A stretch of 64,000 nucleotides of DNA from assembly GCF_002884445.1 (NCBI RefSeq), contig NZ_KZ614144.1:1812290-1876289 (forward strand), read 5' to 3'. Of the stretch, positions 61,586 to 64,000 are shown piece after piece. A model generated the notes under the pieces. The model saw only the letters and a list, made by a program, of their open reading frames with translations. It made no database searches and had not been told where the DNA came from. Made by a program: the position numbers and the translations under genes. The DNA is from Paenibacillus castaneae (GTDB lineage: Bacteria > Bacillota > Bacilli > Paenibacillales > Paenibacillaceae). Numbering within the stretch: position 1 is the first letter of the stretch; each line of letters begins with the position of its first letter.

Positions 61586-64000
61586 ATGAGTAGACGCTTC
61601 AAACGGCTATTGCTGTCACTGTTAGCCGCTGCACTGTTAGTGCCGCAATTTTGGTATGCTCCAAATGCGAATGCAGCGAGCGCAACGATACCTGTCATCC
61701 TGTACCATGTAATCACCGATAATCCATCCGGAGATTATCAATACAGCACAGCCAACTTCAAAAAACAAATGAAGTATCTGAACGATAACGGCTATACCAC
61801 CGTATCCGCGGAACAGTACGTCGACATTATCGTGAACGGGGCAACCGCTCCTTCTAAACCGATCCTGCTGACGTTCGACGACGCGACACCGGACTTTATT
61901 ACAAACGCGCTTCCAGTATTGACGCAGTACAATATGAAAGCGGTATCTTTCGTCATCCAGGACAATATCGGTTCTTGGGGAATGACGCTGAGCCAATTGA
62001 ACACGCTGAAAAACAACCCGAACATCAGTCTTCAAAACCATACAAAGACGCATGATCAAGCCGTATGGACGGCTAGCATCACCAAAGCGACCGCGGCCGC
62101 GGAAATCCAATCCGCTAATACGTTCTTGAAAGGAATTACCGGCAAAGATCCGATCCTTCTTGCCTATCCTTACGGCAACTACAACGCGGACGTAAAAGCA
62201 GCCGCGACGGAGAACGGAATTATTGTCGGTTTCAAAGCCTGGAGCGGCGATGACGACGCCTTGGCGATGGGACGTATTCTCATTAAGAAAGACGATACTT
62301 TAAATACTTTCGCAGCCGCGATCGGCGGACCTACGCCTCCGACACCGGAAGCGATCGGGAACGTCGTCGTTTCGAACGACTTCGAGAACGGCACGCAAGG
62401 ATGGTTTAAGCGCGGTACCGAGACGGTAACGGCTTCGACCAATGCCGCTCACAGCGGAACCCGCAGTCTCTTGGTGCAAGGAAGAACGGACAACTGGAAC
62501 GGCCCGGGCTTTAACCTCGCCGCCACCGGCAAATTGAACAAGGAATCAGTTTACGAGTTTTCCGCATGGGTTAAACTCAAAGAGGGAACGACCGGCTCCG
62601 AGACAATCCAATTCGGCGCTCAACAGACTGGGGCAGCCGACGAGTACCTGAATCCAGGCTCCGCGGCAACGGTAACAGCCGACGCTTGGGTACAAGTCAA
62701 AGGCGAGTATACATACGACATGAACGCCAATGCCCTGCAAGTCTATTTACAGAGCAGCAGCAGTAAAACCGCTAGCTTCTACGTCGACGATTTCCAAGTG
62801 AAAGTCGTCAAACCGGCCGTTCTTGTCGAGAAGTTCGAAAACGGCAAAAATGGATGGACCGGCAACGGCGCTACGGCGACCGCAACGAATGCCGTCTACC
62901 ACTCCGGCTCAAACGCGCTTCTCGTGACGGGACGCACCCAAAATTACCACGGCCCGAGCCTAGTGTTGACGGATACGCTTGAAAAAGGCGCGGAATACGA
63001 AATTTCCGCCTACGCCAAGCTGGATACCGGAGCAGCTTCGACGCAGCTAAAAGCTTCGATTGAGCAATCCGGAATAACCGGCAACGACCAGTTTAAGCAA
63101 GTGATCGGGTTGACGGCGGTCACGAGCGGCGCTTGGGTGAAACTGAGCGGTACTTACACATATAACGCCGCCGCTACGGGGATTAAACTCTACTTCGAGT
63201 CAGAAGACGCCGGCAAAAGTACAAGCTTCGCGATCGACGACGTCGTCATCCGCCAGACAAGCGCAGCTCCTCCTCCAGGATTCTTCGTCCTGTCCCAAAG
63301 CTTTGAGGATGGTCAGCTCGGTGGTTGGGTGGATCTGGGATGGAACGGCACCGGTACTGCGATAGTATCGTCCGACTTCGCATCTGATGGAACGAAATCC
63401 CTTCTATATAAGGACCGTTCGGAAAGAAAGAGCGCCGTATCGCTCAATTTGACCAGCAAGTTGGTATCCGGTCATAAATACGATATCTCGTTCAAACTTC
63501 GGTCCGCTCAAGGCACCGATAACTACCATTTAGGTGCGATAGTCAAATCCGGCGGTACAGAAAGCTACCCATGGATTATCGGCAACCAAGCCGTTACGGA
63601 CTCCGCTTGGAAGACGTTCGAACTGAAAGGCTACGAAGTACCAGCCAACACGACCGAATTCCTAGTGTGGATCGAGGCTAACATCTACGGCCCAGACGAA
63701 ACCGCCACGGCGAAAGCCGACTTCTATATGGACGAATTCGTAATCAAAGACGTTACGCCTGGCGCCGAGCCTTCAAGAACTCCAGCGGTGCCATTCACTA
63801 CCATTACGTTCGAGGATCAATCGAAGGGCGGCTTTGTCGGCCGCGCGGGAACGGAAACGTTGACCGTTACGAATGAAGACAATCATACCGACAACGGTGC
63901 TTATGCGTTGAAAGTAGAAGGCCGTACAGACTCTTGGCACGGTCCGACGATTCGCGTCGAGCAGAACGTAGACAAAGGCAGCGAGTACAAAGTAACGGCA
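61586..64000 (+). CDS. Secreted CE4 polysaccharide deacetylase with repeated CBM22/CBM4_9-like modules, 3' end cut off
   Basis: 805 codons, open to the right edge. RBS GAGGGGAAGG precedes ATG 61586. Signal peptide to about residue 30 (PNANAAS). NodB/CE4 domain about 35-250: TFDDA (usually TFDDG) for metal and catalysis, HTKTH for zinc, AYPYGNY as the PY motif. Three complete jelly-roll carbohydrate-binding repeats follow (starting near residues 256, 413 and 570: SNDFENGTQGW, VEKFENGKNGW, SQSFEDGQLGG) and a fourth begins near 737. Similar modular proteins are xylan-active; a GH10 domain or SLH anchor may follow beyond the edge. Codons favour C/G endings more than the neighbours. Confidence 0.85.
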   Translation, partial: MSRRFKRLLLSLLAAALLVPQFWYAPNANAASATIPVILYHVITDNPSGDYQYSTANFKKQMKYLNDNGYTTVSAEQYVDIIVNGATAPSKPILLTFDDATPDFITNALPVLTQYNMKAVSFVIQDNIGSWGMTLSQLNTLKNNPNISLQNHTKTHDQAVWTASITKATAAAEIQSANTFLKGITGKDPILLAYPYGNYNADVKAAATENGIIVGFKAWSGDDDALAMGRILIKKDDTLNTFAAAIGGPTPPTPEAIGNVVVSNDFENGTQGWFKRGTETVTASTNAAHSGTRSLLVQGRTDNWNGPGFNLAATGKLNKESVYEFSAWVKLKEGTTGSETIQFGAQQTGAADEYLNPGSAATVTADAWVQVKGEYTYDMNANALQVYLQSSSSKTASFYVDDFQVKVVKPAVLVEKFENGKNGWTGNGATATATNAVYHSGSNALLVTGRTQNYHGPSLVLTDTLEKGAEYEISAYAKLDTGAASTQLKASIEQSGITGNDQFKQVIGLTAVTSGAWVKLSGTYTYNAAATGIKLYFESEDAGKSTSFAIDDVVIRQTSAAPPPGFFVLSQSFEDGQLGGWVDLGWNGTGTAIVSSDFASDGTKSLLYKDRSERKSAVSLNLTSKLVSGHKYDISFKLRSAQGTDNYHLGAIVKSGGTESYPWIIGNQAVTDSAWKTFELKGYEVPANTTEFLVWIEANIYGPDETATAKADFYMDEFVIKDVTPGAEPSRTPAVPFTTITFEDQSKGGFVGRAGTETLTVTNEDNHTDNGAYALKVEGRTDSWHGPTIRVEQNVDKGSEYKVTA

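Overview
The window looks like chromosome of an endospore-forming, low-to-moderate GC Firmicute, most likely Paenibacillus or a close relative. The basis is a GerE orthologue, an alpha/beta-type small acid-soluble spore protein, a YhcN/YlaJ lipoprotein, YtaF, the polA-mutM-ytaF-coaE-nrdR gene order, YesM/YesN-type two-component pairs, many AraC regulators and a modular CBM22-type polysaccharide enzyme. No phage, complete insertion sequence, CRISPR array or rRNA was seen.

Layout. 1-1.8 kb: fabH (cut by the left edge) behind a FapR-type operator, then a spore lipoprotein. 2.0-9.8 kb: a surface-glycosylation block (soluble glycosyltransferase, a very large fused GT-C membrane glycosyltransferase, a GtrB-type polyprenyl-phosphate glycosyltransferase and a GtrA-type flippase), then a class D-like sortase and gerE. 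10.2-16.6 kb: a regulator with a GGDEF-like domain and HTH, a perfect inverted-repeat operator, and an operon of NAD(P)-epimerase-like protein, DHDPS-family aldolase/lyase, L-serine dehydratase beta and alpha, and an M20 deacylase. 16.7-26 kb: catalase, TPR protein, Spo0B-type sensor kinase, and the SWIM/SNF2 pair. 26.2-32.7 kb: sugar-binding lipoprotein, YesM kinase, YesN regulator and a NagZ-like hexosaminidase. 32.7-39.6 kb: tandem HD-domain protein, BASS-family transporter, PhoR and PhoP, AraC regulator, and LipL. 39.6-45.1 kb: a leftward araC-M20 amidohydrolase-ThrE operon divergent from a GH42 beta-galactosidase.

45.2-54.0 kb is the most interesting block. The high-affinity phosphate operon pstSCAB-phoU is flanked by two proteins carrying the same CBS-domain module. 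One is coupled to a cytosolic chemoreceptor-type signalling domain; the other is coupled to GGDEF and followed by a translationally coupled EAL protein. Direct repeats with an 11-bp period resembling Pho boxes precede pstS, the CBS/MCP gene, the CBS/GGDEF gene and phoP. This suggests a phosphate-starvation regulon feeding into c-di-GMP and chemoreceptor-type signalling.

54.1-60.7 kb is a conserved housekeeping/sporulation run (polA, mutM, ytaF, coaE, lytic transglycosylase, SASP, nrdR). A tRNA-Ala fragment and a complete but atypical tRNA-Ala(GGC) follow. Next come a degraded coding remnant and, running off the right edge, a CE4 polysaccharide deacetylase with repeated CBM22-like modules whose codon choice differs from its neighbours. 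The tRNA junction may be the border of an acquired segment.

A second notable signal is a family of short tandem hairpin repeats lying just before the ribosome-binding sites of two unrelated genes (TPR protein and phoU). The hairpin stems differ by compensatory base changes. Start codons were often moved downstream of the longest possible ORF where a ribosome-binding site clearly favoured it.
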